From Thermococcaceae archaeon (GTDB lineage: Archaea; Methanobacteriota_B; Thermococci; Thermococcales; Thermococcaceae): a stretch of 13,039 nt of DNA. Of the stretch, positions 12,730 to 13,039 are shown in pieces. Within the stretch, counting starts at the first letter, position 1; each line of letters begins with the position of its first letter. The stretch is from NCBI GenBank assembly GCA_026986455.1, contig JALSON010000131.1, forward strand, positions 1-13,039, written 5' to 3'. Position numbers and translations under genes: made by a program. The notes under the pieces are model-generated. The model made no database searches. It saw nothing but the letters and a program-made list of their open reading frames with translations, and had not been told where the DNA came from.

Positions 12730-13039
12730 ATGGTGAAGAGACCCGAGGTTAAGGAACTCCCGGGCCCGAAGGCCAGGGAGGTTATAGAGAAGAATTTTGA
12801 ACTCCTTGCAACGACGACGCAGGATCCGGAAACCCTTCCAATAGTCATCGACCATGGAGACGGGATATTCGTCTATGATATTGATGGAAACGCATTCTAC
12901 GACTTCGGAAGCGGCGTTGGAGTTTTGAACGTCGGTCACGTCCACCCGAGGGTCGTCGAGGCAATAAAGAAGCAGGCAGAAAGATTTACCCACTTCGCCC
13001 TGAACGACTTCTTCTACGAGAACGCAATAACACGCGCCC
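12730..13039 (+). CDS. Class III PLP-dependent aminotransferase, N-terminal part
   Basis: Partial gene running off the right edge; 103 codons are visible. [19 protein letters not shown] followed by [19 protein letters not shown] and [19 protein letters not shown] is the standard N-terminal domain of class III (ornithine/4-aminobutyrate/acetylornithine type) aminotransferases. The PLP lysine would lie beyond the window. The ATG at 12730 has GGTGA 6 bases upstream; a GTG at 12721 is in frame but lies inside that site. From memory, a class III aminotransferase next to thioredoxin reductase in Thermococcus kodakarensis has been characterised as an ornithine omega-aminotransferase. Substrate cannot be decided from this fragment, and some relatives act as amino acid racemases. 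Confidence 0.9.
   Translation, partial: MVKRPEVKELPGPKAREVIEKNFELLATTTQDPETLPIVIDHGDGIFVYDIDGNAFYDFGSGVGVLNVGHVHPRVVEAIKKQAERFTHFALNDFFYENAITRA

Overview
The window reads as chromosome of a hyperthermophilic archaeon of the order Thermococcales, most likely a Thermococcus-like species. The grounds are a membrane-bound hydrogenase (Mbh) operon in the order D-E-F-G-H-I-J-K-L-M-N, strong GGAGGTGA-type ribosome binding sites, TTTATATA-type promoters, moderately high GC content, and a thioredoxin reductase and class III aminotransferase nearby. I assigned all families by eye from motifs; no database search was possible.

Positions 2-6694 (+) hold the end of mbhD and complete mbhE to mbhN, almost all joined by ATGA overlaps. 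The E-H part is Mrp-antiporter-like (MnhB/C/D homologues). MbhI links it to the J-N part, which holds the [NiFe] hydrogenase small and large subunits, a NuoC-like subunit, a NuoH-like membrane anchor and a 2x[4Fe-4S] ferredoxin-like subunit. Together they oxidise reduced ferredoxin, evolve H2 and drive ion translocation. All four NiFe-site cysteines are present, which fits a true hydrogenase rather than the related sulfane reductase (Mbs/Mbx).

Positions 6742-8781 (-) hold a small redox cluster read right to left. It starts with a membrane-anchored SagB-type nitroreductase-fold flavoprotein. This overlaps by ATGA a 58-residue two-helix membrane protein with two HxxLG motifs. Then come two tandem ferritin/rubrerythrin-like four-helix proteins, the first of them clearly AT-richer than its surroundings. 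This is the least familiar part of the window.

Positions 8782-9434 hold a GC-rich inverted repeat with an opposing TATA-like box, a THUMP-domain (Tan1-like) RNA-binding protein on the minus strand, and a compact divergent promoter region. Positions 9435-11179 (+) hold an Orc1/Cdc6-like AAA+ ATPase with a winged-helix end, overlapping a YdjM/DUF457-like membrane protein. Thioredoxin reductase (11255-12247, +) converges on and overlaps a small two-helix membrane protein of unknown function (minus). The window ends inside a class III aminotransferase (+). There is no gene-free stretch above 300 bases, and I found no tRNA, rRNA, CRISPR array or insertion sequence.
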